Source: Cristatella mucedo (Eukaryota; Bryozoa; Phylactolaemata; Cristatellidae). From it: a DNA stretch of 64,000 bases. Every line of letters begins with the position of its first letter. Position 1 is the stretch's first letter. The stretch spans positions 5,970,501-6,034,500 of the forward strand of contig WPIO01000018.1 in NCBI GenBank assembly GCA_009760855.2, given 5' to 3'. Of the stretch, positions 1 through 8,842 are shown in pieces. Below the pieces are notes generated by a model. The model ran no database searches. It was not told where the DNA came from and saw nothing but the letters and a program-made list of their open reading frames with translations. The position numbers and the translations under genes are program-made.

Positions 1-444
1 CTGATGGGGGAGTATGTCGGAGAGATAAGCTGGAGCCATAGAATGAAAGGACCGAAAAGTGAGCGACAAAACCTTGAAGTCAATCCGTTGCTTGGCTGGT
101 AGCCAGTGCAGGTCGGCGAGAAGTGGAGTAACGTGGCAACAGCGACGCTCACGACAGACAAGCCTAGCTGCGGAGTTTTGCACCAGCTGCAATCGCCTGA
201 TCGCACATGCCGGTAGGCCAGTAAGCAGTGAGTTGCAGAAGTCGAGACGAGATGTCACGAATGCATGGACCAACTTGGACGTGGCATCCTTATCTAAACA
301 AGCCCGAATTTTAGCAATGTTATGAAGCTGAAAATAGGCTGATTTGACTGTGGAGCTGATATGGTCGTCTGACGAGAGGTCGCTTTGGAATATGACACCT
401 AGATTTCGAGCTGATTCAACAGGAGATTTGCTGGCAGAGCCAAT
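1..444 (-). mobile_element. CR1/L2-type LINE fragment (3' part of a rearranged copy)
   Basis: The minus strand encodes the region downstream of the reverse transcriptase palm, matching the copies at 13838-14622 and 21172-22482 almost base for base. The piece runs off the window at its 3' side and stops at 444, inside the codons after the palm domain. The segment that should precede it in the element lies just to the right in the opposite orientation (507-643), which points to a 5' inversion made during insertion. It is not functional. Confidence 0.85.
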
Positions 445-506
445 CGTCTTTAAGGATAACAACTTCAGCATCTTCTAGGATAACACATTTCTTTTCTTGG
501 TTTTCT

Positions 507-643
507 ACTCACTTGCTGCATGCATTGATGACATCCGCATATGGATGGCAGCCAATTTTCTAAAATTAAACGATGGTAAAACTAACTTAATAGTTATGGG
601 CAAACCCAGTGTGATTCAGAAACTGGGAAGGCTGACGCTCAAA
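507..643 (+). mobile_element. Inverted 5' segment of the same LINE
   Basis: The plus strand encodes the LINE stretch containing WMAANFLKLND and VMGKPSVIQK, which lies immediately upstream of the piece found on the other strand at 1-444. A 62-bp filler of unknown origin separates the two pieces. The right end abuts the HNH/AP2 pseudogene and appears to have cut off that gene's 5' part. Confidence 0.75.
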
Positions 644-1047
644 TGTACTTGTCTCGTCGTCTTGCTTTCTTAATTGTGACTGGTGAATTTCCATACAAGA
701 GCTTGTACGCAGATAATGACAGGCTAAATAACAGATTTGGTAATTTAAGAGAAGCAACTCGTTTAGAAAATATGACGAACTTTGGCATACAAATAAATAG
801 CACTTCTGGATTTATTGGAGTTTGTTGGAGTACAAGATCTAATAAATGGAAGTCTTACATAAAAGTATGTAGCATTAGATATCATCTAGGGTATTTCACA
901 TATCCAGAGTAAGCGGCAGTAGTAAGAGACTTTGCTGCTATTCGCTTGCACTTTATGTTTGCTAAACTTAATTTTAATTATTGTTTGACAGAAGAAAATC
1001 AAATAGCTAAATACACAGTCCTTTTAGCGTCTACGTCGTTTCTCTAA
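643..1047 (+). pseudogene. HNH endonuclease with AP2 DNA-binding domain, broken
   Basis: The frame encodes the C-terminal part of an HNH homing-endonuclease-like protein followed by an AP2 domain, an architecture known from phages and large DNA viruses. The HNH part reads RLAFLIVTGEFP, then LYADNDRLNNRFGNLREAT. The conserved asparagines and NLR motif are present, but the usual Asp-His of the first motif is not, so the active site looks lost. The AP2 part starts near residue 52 with SGFIGVCW, then KWKSYIKV and HLGYF. A TAA at 910-912 interrupts the AP2 domain. The same frame then continues with AAVVRDFAAIRLH, typical of the AP2 C-terminal helix, to a TAA at 1045. The 5' end is missing because a LINE piece abuts it at 643. 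It probably acted as a selfish endonuclease within the viral block. The family assignment is firm and the viral origin is inferred from context. Confidence 0.82.
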
Positions 1048-1349
1048 TTTGTCTCTTAGTTTAGGAATTTCATTGTGTAGTTCTTGCTATGTTTTCATTT
1101 GCGAGTAAAGATTATGCAACAGTATTGCCGATTCTATTTTGTAATAACAAGTCTTCTTTTCACCAACTCGTGATGCTTCAACTTTTTATGTCTCTTTTTA
1201 ATTCATCAGAATAGGAAACACCGGATTCTTCGACGAGTTTCTTTCCTTTCTTTAAGTAATCAATCCTGTTATTCACTTCTTTAAGTAATTCTTCAAGTAA
1301 ATGTGTTCACTTTCTTTAAGGAATCTAATCTGTTATTCCCTTCATATAT
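1048..1349. other. AT-rich degenerate stretch, possible minus-strand gene remnant
   Basis: No intact gene is present. On the minus strand, short lysine- and glutamate-rich open segments such as SGVSYSDELKRDIK suggest a decayed coiled-coil protein of the viral block. The segments are in different frames and no family is recognisable. Confidence 0.35.
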
Positions 1350-1502
1350 TATATATAAATATAATTTATTTGTAGAGCGCCCCAAGGGAACTTAATCTCT
1401 ATTCAGGCGCTTTACGTATGCCTCGGGGCTCAAGCCCACGACCTCAGCCAGACCTTGGTCGGGGCGAGCACCTTAACCGCTGGACCAAACCAGCTCGGCA
1501 AC
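1350..1502 (-). repeat. tRNA-derived SINE, family A, nearly complete
   Basis: Read on the minus strand, the head is tRNA-like, with an A-box region (GGTCCAGCGGTTAAGG) and a B box (GGGCTTGAGCCCC). The body is short and ends with the hairpin AGCGCC, AGAGATTAAGTTCCCT, GGCGCT and an A/T tail at 1350-1372. The hairpin matches the 3' end of the (TTA)n LINEs in this window. Other copies lie at 30256, 40448 and 53230. It is inserted in the viral block. Confidence 0.8.
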
Positions 1503-1902
1503 TTCAGAGCTTAGTATTTTTTCCGAAAGATCTATATTTACTCCACGATCTAATAATTCTATCGTATTTTTATGTCAACAATTTCGTTATTGAGTCAAGA
1601 ACTCTGTAAAGTTAAAGTATTCGTTCGTCCTTCGTGGGTATTTATAAGAGGCGAACGTGCACTAAACAAGTGTTAAGTGTTTGTGTTAAGTCAATTATTT
1701 TCTTTAGAAAACTTGCTACTGTTACAGTAATCGTTAAAGTAAGACCAACTGTTCGATAATACTTGCTATGCTTGCTGTGATAGCCGTAATCGCTGGTAGA
1801 TAGCCATCCTATCTTAGTTCAAGAGAGTTCTTCTTCCAAGACTGTGGATCCAGTTATTTTGCCGACCATGGTACTTCTGTTCCAAATGTTTCTATTAGAA
1901 AT

Positions 1903-2067
1903 TTACTTGGGTTCAGATGCCAATCTGAATTTAGATTTTTCTTTGCTTCTAGTAGTATCTCGTTTATATAATACCCAATTTCCAAAGAAGAGACCATCTC
2001 TTAAAGATTCTTCTCCCTCTTCTCTCTCTCTTAGCTCCTTTCTTAGTCTTCTATGAGACATTGCCAT
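1903..2067 (-). CDS. Small charged ORF of the viral block, unknown function
   Basis: A 54-codon intact frame begins MAMSHRRLRKELRERE. It is rich in arginine and glutamate at the N terminus and in lysine and arginine toward the end, with no membrane segment or recognisable domain. It has the same strand as the 102-residue ORF at 2131-2439 and lies 63 bp downstream of it, so the two could be neighbouring small viral genes. Length alone is weak evidence; the support is the AT-rich coding context and charge bias. Confidence 0.4.
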   Translation of the reverse strand: MAMSHRRLRKELREREEGEESLRDGLFFGNWVLYKRDTTRSKEKSKFRLASEPK

Positions 2068-2130
2068 ACTTTCCTAATGCAATGTCATCGACAATTTATT
2101 TTATAAAAAATCCTAGATCTACAATTCCTG

Positions 2131-2439
2131 TTATTCCTTATAAAAATCCGCCAAGTGTTTTACAGCTCCAACAACTTTTAGTGATTGTAAAACCTTTGGA
2201 ACTATTGTAGCAATCTTATCAGATGCTCGCATACTATTGGCAATCTTTGGAGCAATTTGTATAGCTGCTTTAGATCCCAGTTCTGCAGCCGTTGTTGTAC
2301 CGGATACAGTTTCTTTAGTTGTATCAATGCCAGACTCAATATCCTCTTCAGTGGATCCTTCATGTTTTATTAAAGCTCTCCAACATTTTCTCAAAGAAGC
2401 TTTTTTGTTAGTTTTACTTCTTTGTTCTTTGTCCTTCAC
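2131..2439 (-). CDS. Alanine/threonine-rich 102-residue protein, unknown function
   Basis: This is one of the few intact frames in the viral block. The first 25 residues are strongly basic (MKDKEQRSKTNKKASLRKCW). A middle part follows with acidic and Thr-rich stretches (EEDIESGIDTTKETVSGTTT), then an amphipathic Ala/Ile/Val-rich C-terminal half (AAIQIAPKIANSM, IATIVPKVLQSLKVVGAV). I see no signal peptide or clear transmembrane span and I do not recognise the family. A basic head with amphipathic tail could suit a minor virion or membrane-active protein, but that is a guess. It lies back-to-back with the first fibre-like gene, whose start is 62 bp away on the opposite strand, so the gap may have been a divergent promoter. 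Confidence 0.5.
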   Translation of the reverse strand: MKDKEQRSKTNKKASLRKCWRALIKHEGSTEEDIESGIDTTKETVSGTTTAAELGSKAAIQIAPKIANSMRASDKIATIVPKVLQSLKVVGAVKHLADFYKE

Positions 2440-2500
2440 TGTCTTCCTTGTGTAAGATTTAAGAACTGAGCCTTTTTAGTTTTATTCATCTATTTATATA

Positions 2501-3355
2501 ATGGAAGTTATCCCAAAAATCAATGATGAATTGTTTACAGATCTTGATTGCAATTATAATACAGTAACTAACTTAGGCTATCCATTAAATTACTCTGATG
2601 CAATAACACTAGACTATGCTCTTTGTTCCGACTTTGGAAAAAACACAGCAAATAATGTTTCAGGGGAAATGGCGTCTGGTTCTCGTTGTTCTAGTTTACT
2701 TACAAAATACTTGGATCGCAACTTAATTGCATTAATATTACTAGTATATCTGGAAATTTTGCTGATGGCACTGGTTATGAAAGTATTAGGCCAAACAAAG
2801 TTATTAACTATGGTTTACTTAAGAGTATGAGACAGGTTTTCAACGGTATCTCAAACATTGCTCTTGACCTAGGACTAAATAATATTACTTCTTTTAAAGA
2901 CTCTGGTTCTGGTTTAGTAATTAAGCAAACAGTAGATAGTTGCAAGTAGCAGTGTTAGTTTAGATATTAATATTTACATGTTTCCAAGTCTACTTGCATT
3001 AAGTAGTTTAGGTCTTACTATCCAAGTTAATGGAACAGGAACAGAAAGTTCATTTTCACAACTTAACTCCTAGTAATTTTCCAGTAGCGCATCTAATGGC
3101 AAATAAAGTTGGATTTGGCACACCTTTTCCAACATTTGTCCCTGATAATGTAAACAATTTTGGTGTTATATCAAGTATTCTGCGGTCAAGTGAAAAGACT
3201 GGTGTTTTGTTAACTTAACAAGTGACAATACTTTTGGCCTGTCTGTAACTTTAATTTTAGAAATGGAGCTAGATGGATCATGTGACTATATGATTGATAA
3301 CTTTGTAGTTGATTGTTCAGTTTCTTATGTAGAATTTCTTGTGAGTACAATATAG
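2501..3355 (+). pseudogene. Fibre-like protein 1, frameshifted
   Basis: The frame opens with MEVIPKINDELFTDLD and soon shows the repeat NLGYPLNYSDAITLDYAL. This is the Asn-Leu-Gly-x-Pro-x-x-x-x-Asp-Ala form found in tail-fibre and fibre-shaft repeats of phages and virus-like elements, where it caps a beta-rich trimeric shaft. After about residue 65 the coding signal moves to another frame (VINYGLLKSMRQVFNG, then ALDLGLNNITSFKDSGSG) and shifts again before the last segment (NTFGLSVTLILEMELDGS), which ends at a TAG at 3353-3355. At least three frame changes are therefore needed, so the gene is dead. It is the first of three consecutive genes of this type on the plus strand. The role is inferred to be host attachment. 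Confidence 0.6.
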
Positions 3356-3360
3356 AATAA

Positions 3361-4192
3361 ATGTCATTAGTTATCGAAGAAAAGGATCTCAATCAAAAAA
3401 TTATATTCGAAGGACTGGTGATATACTTTCAGGTTCTCTAAATATTAATCAAAATGTAATCATGAATCTTGGAGACCCAGTTGATATTGGAGATGCAGTA
3501 AACAGAAGATACACTGGTAAAAATTGTGTTACTAAAATCTCAAGAGGAACTACAGCAGATGGATATATTGATATGAATAACTTTCGTTTGATATATCCTG
3601 CAAATCATGTTAACCCAAGTGACGTAGCTACGAAAGACTATACTGACACTAAGCTAGCAAAAATAGGTTGGGTAATTAATAAAACTTTTACTGTAAATGG
3701 TTTGATCAATATTAGCATTCCTCCTTGCAAACAAATAATGTTCCAAATAAAAAAATGGATAATTCTGTTGTTAAAAGATCAGGAGATACTATAAGTGGTG
3801 ATTTAAACATGAGGGGAAATTCTATTTATTTAACAGAAGATCCTGTTAATCCTAATGATGGAATTAATCTTGGTTATATAAATATAATATCAGATGGTAA
3901 TATAGCTACTGTGTTTTTTCAAGGAGTTATGGATAGTTCATTAACTACAGACATATATGGAACGCCAATAACAGGAAGATAGATTACTACTTTAGCAGAT
4001 ATTCCACTTCCATTTCCAAGAGCAATACTTGTGGTTGGAGTAACATGTTTCCCCTGGTATGGGAACAAAAGTACTTATGCCGCCATCGTCTACAGGCTCT
4101 GGATTACATGGGGAACTATCTGGTGGAACACTGGAAGCAAATTAAACTATGATACCTTTAACATTCTTCACAGCTGGATCAGATTTATTTGA
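3361..4192 (+). pseudogene. Fibre-like protein 2, broken
   Basis: This starts 6 bp after the preceding gene, at the ATG at 3361. An early frameshift near 3400 moves the coding signal into the frame of the next segment. Three shaft-type repeats are visible: GDILSGSLNI followed by NLGDPVDIGDAVNRRY, then NPSDVATKDYTD, then GDTISGDLNMRGN followed by EDPVNPNDGINLGY. A frame change near 3725-3780 separates the second from the third. A TAG at 3980-3982 interrupts the frame after GTPITGR, but the same frame stays open for a further 69 codons with a hydrophobic, Trp-rich C-terminal region (TCFPWYGN, LWITWGTIWWN), which could be a globular head. The repeat pattern is the best evidence that all three genes share one fold. 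The function is inferred as a receptor-binding fibre. Confidence 0.62.
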
Positions 4193-4228
4193 TAAGCAAA
4201 TATGTGTAAGTGTTTATATAGCAATAAT

Positions 4229-4414
4229 AAATAAATAAAATAAATCCTAGCTGATTAAACAGCCTCTTTTTGTATAGCGACGGAAGAGCCTTTATGGCTA
4301 TCACCACCGCTTGCAGTGGCGATAAAGAATTGCCCACTGAAGGAATCGAACCCACGACCTCGTGACCGAGGTCGTGAAAGCAACCGCCTTACCTAGTGTG
4401 CCATCACGGCTCAC
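4229..4414 (-). repeat. tRNA-derived SINE, family B
   Basis: On the minus strand a tRNA-like head begins at the right edge, with an A box near TGGCACACTAGG and a B box GGTTCGATTCC. The body contains CCACTGCAAGCGGTGGTGAT and GCTGTTTAATCAGCTAGG, then an ATTTATT-rich tail. The body is distinct from family A and is shared with copies at 5790, 35950 and 39100. It sits between the second and third fibre-like genes. Confidence 0.8.
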
Positions 4415-4425
4415 AATAAGGTAAA

Positions 4426-4920
4426 ATGCTTACAAGAAATAACTTAGATATGCAAGGAACGTTAGACCATGGTACAAATAAAGTAATAAATCTTGGAAAA
4501 ACTGTAGCAGAATTAGAATTTGTGAGTAAAGATTTTTCTGATAATAATTATCTTAGGAAAGATTCCGATCAGGTAATAAGAGGAAATTTATCAGCTAACT
4601 CAAACAAATAAGTTAGAGTAAAAGATCCAACAAATTTGATTGATATATCCACTAAAAAATATCTTGACAAAAAATTTACAACGGAGGATAATGATTCCAT
4701 ATCTGGTGATCTTACATTAAAGCGATTGATTATTGCTGGAGATACGGCAGAAGGTTTTTATACCAATAATATTGCTTTTAGTAATATTTTAATGAGAAAT
4801 TATTCTCCAGATTTTTTTTAATTATCTTAAGCTATGTTTGGTAACCTAAGTGTTCCAAGAGTAACTAATCTTGCGAATTATGGAGATAATTCTAGGATGA
4901 ATCTAGGTTGGCAGATGTAA
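4426..4920 (+). pseudogene. Fibre-like protein 3, interrupted by in-frame stops
   Basis: A single reading frame runs from the ATG at 4426 to 4920 if stops at 4609, 4819 and 4828 are ignored. It contains degenerate shaft repeats: KVINLGKTVAELEFVSKDF, VRVKDPTNLIDISTKKYLD, DSISGDLTLKRL, and near the end TNLANYGDNSRMNLGW. The spacing of these units is like that in the two preceding genes, so three fibre-like genes of one family stand in a row. The absence of frameshifts and the presence of only point stops suggest this copy decayed less than its neighbours. A SINE sits just upstream of its start. Confidence 0.6.
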
Positions 4921-4946
4921 AAATAAACAAACCAATTTACTCAAAG

Positions 4947-5340
4947 ATAATAATAATAATAATAATGCACTTGATAAAGCACCCTCAGAGAACTTAATCT
5001 CTTTCTAGGAGCTTTACATTTGCTGCATAGGGAAACGCGATTACATGATGAGTAATATCATGCTTCGTAAACAACATGAATAACATGGTTAGGGGTGACA
5101 TGCACAGGGTCAGCATGCAAATGTGATTAGTGGCAGTATGCACAGTGTCAGCACGAATAAGCAAGTGGAGGACGAATCACAAAGACGCAATGCATGCTTT
5201 CCTAAATAGGTGTGTTTTAAAGTTCTTTTTAAATGTGGTTGAGTCACAGGATGTCGCGACGCAAGTCGGAAGTGAGTTCCAGGCTTTGGGAGTACACGAA
5301 CCAAATGCACGGTCTCCAAAGGATTTGAGGTTTGCACAAG
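4947..5340 (-). mobile_element. LINE 3' end with (TTA)n tail
   Basis: The tail on the plus strand reads (AAT)n followed by the reverse complement of the shared 3' hairpin at about 4968-5015. Upstream on the minus strand lies the end of the LINE ORF (FGDRAFGSC, WNSLPTCVATS, FKTHLFRKA). The copy is 5'-truncated at about 5340. It marks the right border of the first viral segment. Confidence 0.85.
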
Positions 5341-5789
5341 TATGCAATGTGCAAAGACCTGAAGCTTGCAATACTCCAACCATAACGACATAGCCGTCAA
5401 TATTCTGCATGCAGCACTAACAGCAAGGCCGTATTAGAAAACACCATGCTGCTTACATATCCCTCGGCCATGTGCTTGCCATAGGCGGCTCTCAGTTGTA
5501 ATTCAGCTGTCAAGCTCATAGTTCGTAATCAATCAAGGGGCATTCACAAGCAGATCCCCACACCGACCATCAGCAAGATTTTCTGCTAAACAGAGTTAAT
5601 GCTCTGGTAGAACCAAAGACTGCCAAGTCGCAATTCACAACTAATGCCCGTTTAATCGCAAACTGCATGCAACGTCCAGTTTCTGCACAGGTGTCTGCTT
5701 TGTCGCAGGCATAACTCCAAGAACTTGACAGCCCCGAAAAAAGCTTGCACGGTTACTGCTTTGGCTCAAATTTACATTTTATTTCGGTA
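5341..5789. other. Stretch without recognisable gene
   Basis: No family, repeat or coding pattern is recognised here. The composition is intermediate, unlike the AT-rich viral block to the left. Confidence 0.5.
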
Positions 5790-5870
5790 AAGTAAGACCT
5801 AGCTAATTTAACAGCCTCATTTAAGCAGCAGCAGAAAACCCTCACTTGCTATCACTATCGCTTGTGAAAT
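5790..5870 (-). repeat. SINE family B, 3' fragment
   Basis: The sequence matches the 3' body of family B (the CTAGCTAATTTAACAGCC region and the TATCACTATCGCTTG region), without the tRNA-like head. It is truncated against the following LINE tail. Confidence 0.6.
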
Positions 5871-6160
5871 AATGATAATAATTATAATATATTTGTATAG
5901 CGCCCTCGGAGAACTGAATCTATTTCAAGGAACTTTACAGATGCTGTACAGAAGGCATTACCAAATGATTGGTGGTAACATCTGCAAGCAGCAGGCATAG
6001 TGTAAGCAGGTACATCCACACGAAGAAATGTAAAGCGCCTAGAGAGAGATTGAGTTATCTGAGGGCGCTTTATCAAGTGCATTATTATTATCATTATTAT
6101 TAAGAACGAATCACAAAGACCCACCAAATGCTGCGATAAGCAGGTGTGCTTTGTTTCTCA
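5871..6160 (-). mobile_element. LINE 3' end, split by a nested tail insertion
   Basis: A minus-strand 3' end resembles the copies at 28951 and 39987. The segment CATTACCAAATGATTGG and the GACCCACCAA block are shared with them. It is interrupted at 6028-6101 by a plus-strand solo tail. Confidence 0.8.
6028..6101 (+). repeat. Solo LINE 3' tail nested in another LINE
   Basis: Only the last ~74 bp of a LINE is present: ATGTAAAGCGCC, the AGAGA...TATCT hairpin, GGCGCT and a TTA-rich tail. AAGAA flanks it on both sides (6023-6027 and 6102-6106) as a candidate target-site duplication. The homologous LINE end at 40131 shows the uninterrupted sequence. Confidence 0.8.
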
Positions 6161-6970
6161 GGGCTGTCTGTGAAACCAGAGCAGTTCTGTCGGCGCTTCT
6201 CGGTGCTTCTTCAACCAAACGCTGGTGATAGCCACTAAGGTCGGCACTTGATATGATGGAGATGCTACCCGCAAGCTAAGGAAGCAAAGTAGGACGATGG
6301 AGCTACGGCCTCGAGGTAAACTTAATGCCTCAACCGATCTCACGGGCAAAGGACAGCTCAATAAGCCCCAGAGCCAGCAACGCAATGTCCGACCAGGACC
6401 ACACTGCTGCCTCCGGCCACGTAGCTCTATTTGCCCAGACCCAAGGCATTCGCGACGGACGAAAAGCACCAGAACTACTCACGAGCGACGGATTTCTGAC
6501 GCACACGAATGGACTCGCTCAGCGCCCGTTCGATGCGGAAATCTCGAGGAAATTCGCCACCTACGCACAGCCGCCGCCGCGATGTCTGCGACGCCGGGCA
6601 ACGACTGAGCGATCGGGCAGACGATCGCCCCTTGCCCCCTGTAAAAGAAATGATAGCCCACCTCAGGACTCGAGCCCACGACCCAGGTCATATAACACCA
6701 TCATTCCTGACCAGGACAGTATCGCCCCGTCCCACCCCAGCTTCCCAACCTTTCCACCTGCCCGCAGACTTTTCGCTATTCTTCACGCGTTCTTTTTGTT
6801 CTGTCCGGCCTTCCGGTTCTTTGATTTCTACTGTGAAGGCCTGAATTGAACGACATCGTACACTGCAGCCTGTTTTGTAAGGATCACATGTTGAGCTACA
6901 AGGAACAGCTGACTGCCGGTTGAAACCGGGATCCTAAAAATATGCGCTGCCAGTTGGCCATCCCGTCTGG
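6161..6970 (-). other. Unassigned stretch with a SINE-A remnant at 6655-6735
   Basis: No protein family is recognisable, although frames on both strands are open over several hundred bases. At 6655-6735 the minus strand keeps a tRNA-like B box (GGGCTCGAGTCCTG) and a weak A-box region, so it is probably a diverged family A SINE head. Confidence 0.45.
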
Positions 6971-7250
6971 CCATCTGAGGAGGAGGAGGAGGTGACCATC
7001 TGAGGAGGAGGAGGAGGTGACCATCTGAGGAGGAGGAGGAGGAGGTGACCATCTGAGGAGGAGGAGGAGGTGACCATCTGAGAAGGAGGAGGAGGTGACC
7101 ATCTGAGGAGGAGGAGGAGGTGACCATCTGAGGAGGAGGAGGAGGTGACCATCTGAGGAGGAGGAGGAGGTGACCATCTGAGGAGGAGGAGGAGGTGACC
7201 ATCTGAGGAGGAGGAGGAGGTGACCATCTGAGGAGGAGGAGGAGGAGGCC
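6971..7250. repeat. Minisatellite, 25-bp unit, about 11 copies
   Basis: The unit is five GAGG/AGG steps followed by TGACCATC. Spacing between successive TGACCATC blocks is 25 bp in most copies and 28 bp where one extra AGG is present. One copy carries AGAAGG instead of AGGAGG. Because 25 is not a multiple of three, the array cycles through all frames, and the minus strand is open in all three. Confidence 0.95.
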
Positions 7251-7540
7251 TTGCAAGAAAAACAAAAGAATTGACATGACAGCGCATGAGAGGGAGAACG
7301 GGAAATTAGCATGCACACTTGTGTCAGCTTTCGCCGACGCGCCCTGTCCACCATCTGTTGCCTACAGGTTCGCTGTGCCGCCTCTCGGTTACCATCGACA
7401 GCTGTCCTTCCATGGCTGCCCTCACCGCATGTCTCAGCAGGCCAAGCCACCGAGCTGCTGCACAGAAGCTCACTGGCTTCGAGAAAGCAAGAGAGCTGCA
7501 CGGCAGCTGTACTTACTTAAAGATACTTAAAGATAACATT
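7251..7540. other. Stretch without recognisable gene
   Basis: This ordinary mid-GC sequence lies between the minisatellite and the return of AT-rich viral-like sequence at about 7541. Overlapping open frames exist but none resembles a known family. Confidence 0.45.
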
Positions 7541-8340
7541 AAAAATAACAAACATCAATAGAGCTAATGTTTGATATGAGAATAATATTAGCAATTCAAC
7601 TAGTTACATTGTTGAAAATAAAACAGCCAGAACAGCATACTTTCAAATAAAGGATGATAAGAGAACAAGGGTGGCTTACCAATAGTAACAGCGTCAGTTA
7701 CAATTAACATAAAAGACGATAAAGAAGTGATAGAAACTACTATCATAAATTTTTTTCTCCTGGATTCAATCCTTCTATCTTATTCTCTATTAAACACTCT
7801 GGTATAGAAAATAATAACATGCTAATATTAAGTAACTCTATTGCAAACTTTATTGTTTCAAATTCACCTTTAATAAAAACGTTATTAGTTTAAATATTAG
7901 CTATCCTGTTTTAAGCTATCTACGAAGCTTCATAACTCCAAGTTATCTAGATGTAATTGAGATTGGATTGCTAACAGAAGTTAATTATTTCTCGGATTAA
8001 TTCGACGGATTTCCCTTGAATTTATTAAACTTTCCAATCTAAACATTCCTGTATAAACTCTGTGGGTTCAATCAAAGTAGAAAACTGCCCCGAGTTTAAA
8101 GCTTTTTTAATTCGTTTGGTTGTTTCAATTTTTTAGAGTGTACTTCTTACTTTAAATTGTTCATAGTATCTATTTTTAAGTCTTTGAGAAACTCAGAGAA
8201 AACAGAACCATCGCGATCTTTTGTAAAGATACATGAAATTTCTGGATCTAAATGATGAATTCATAAAGCTTTGTATTCTAGAACAAGTCTTAAAGATTCT
8301 AATAAAAAACTCCTGGTGTCTTCAATGCGGACCATTGGAA
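7541..8340 (+). pseudogene. Unidentified AT-rich viral-like gene remnant
   Basis: Successive open segments in changing frames on the plus strand have coherent amino-acid usage: ENKTARTAYFQIKDDKRTR, SVTINIKDDKEVIETT, NPSILFSIKHSGIENNN, and LNISYPVLSYLRSFITPSY followed by IEIGLLTEVNYFSD. The Ser/Asn/Ile-rich, beta-prone composition resembles a structural protein. No family is recognised and at least three frame changes are required. It belongs by composition to the viral block, but GC-richer sequence separates it from the fibre-like genes. A LINE ends it at 8341. Confidence 0.4.
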
Positions 8341-8742
8341 ACGGACAAACCTTAAATCCTTTGGAGACCGTGCATTTAGTTCATACGCTCCCAAAGCCTG
8401 GAACTCCCTCCCGACCTGCGTCAGAACATCCCCTGACCTGACCTCATTTAAAAGGAACTTAAAAACACGCCTATTTAGGACAGCATTTAGTGAGTCCCTG
8501 TGATTCGTCCTTGATGTGCTTATGCATGCTGACACTGTGCATGCTGCCACTAACCACATTTGCATGCTGACCCTGTGCATGTCACCCCTAACCATATTAT
8601 TCATTTCGTTTGTTTTTCAAGCATGATTTTACTTACCATTCAATTGCATTTCACTTTACAGCAAATTTAAAGCGCCTAGAGAGAGATTAAGTTCTCTGAG
8701 GGCGCTTTATCAAGTGAATTATTGTTATTATTATTATTATTA
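8341..8742 (+). mobile_element. LINE 3' end with (TTA)n tail
   Basis: The plus strand encodes the LINE ORF end (FGDRAF, WNSLPTCVRTSPD, FKRNLKTRLFRTAF), followed by the 3' UTR, the hairpin at about 8672-8710 and a (TTA)n tail. It is strongly 5'-truncated and inserted within the viral block. AAAC at both edges is a possible short target duplication. Confidence 0.9.
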
Positions 8743-8842
8743 AACTTGGAATTGGAGTATTGTTGCCCTTGAACCTCACTAAGACAATCAGTACATCTAG
8801 TTTCTACTGAAACCATTTCTATAAAAATTATTTATTTTTTTA

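Noticed and set aside
59-325. Recurrent 83-88-residue plus-strand frame, also at 13084, 21707 and 26135 in the respective orientations, that looks conserved
   Set aside because: It is the antisense shadow of the LINE ORF. Its apparent conservation follows from copy similarity of the element.
4260-4414. tRNA genes at A/B-box sequences (also 1400, 30340, 36000, 39210, 40460 and 53250)
   Set aside because: The cloverleaf does not close, several copies share a non-tRNA body and tail, and the copies are dispersed. They are SINE heads.
6971-7250. CRISPR-like array
   Set aside because: Units are contiguous with no unique spacers, the unit is a GGA-rich minisatellite, and the context is a eukaryotic genome.
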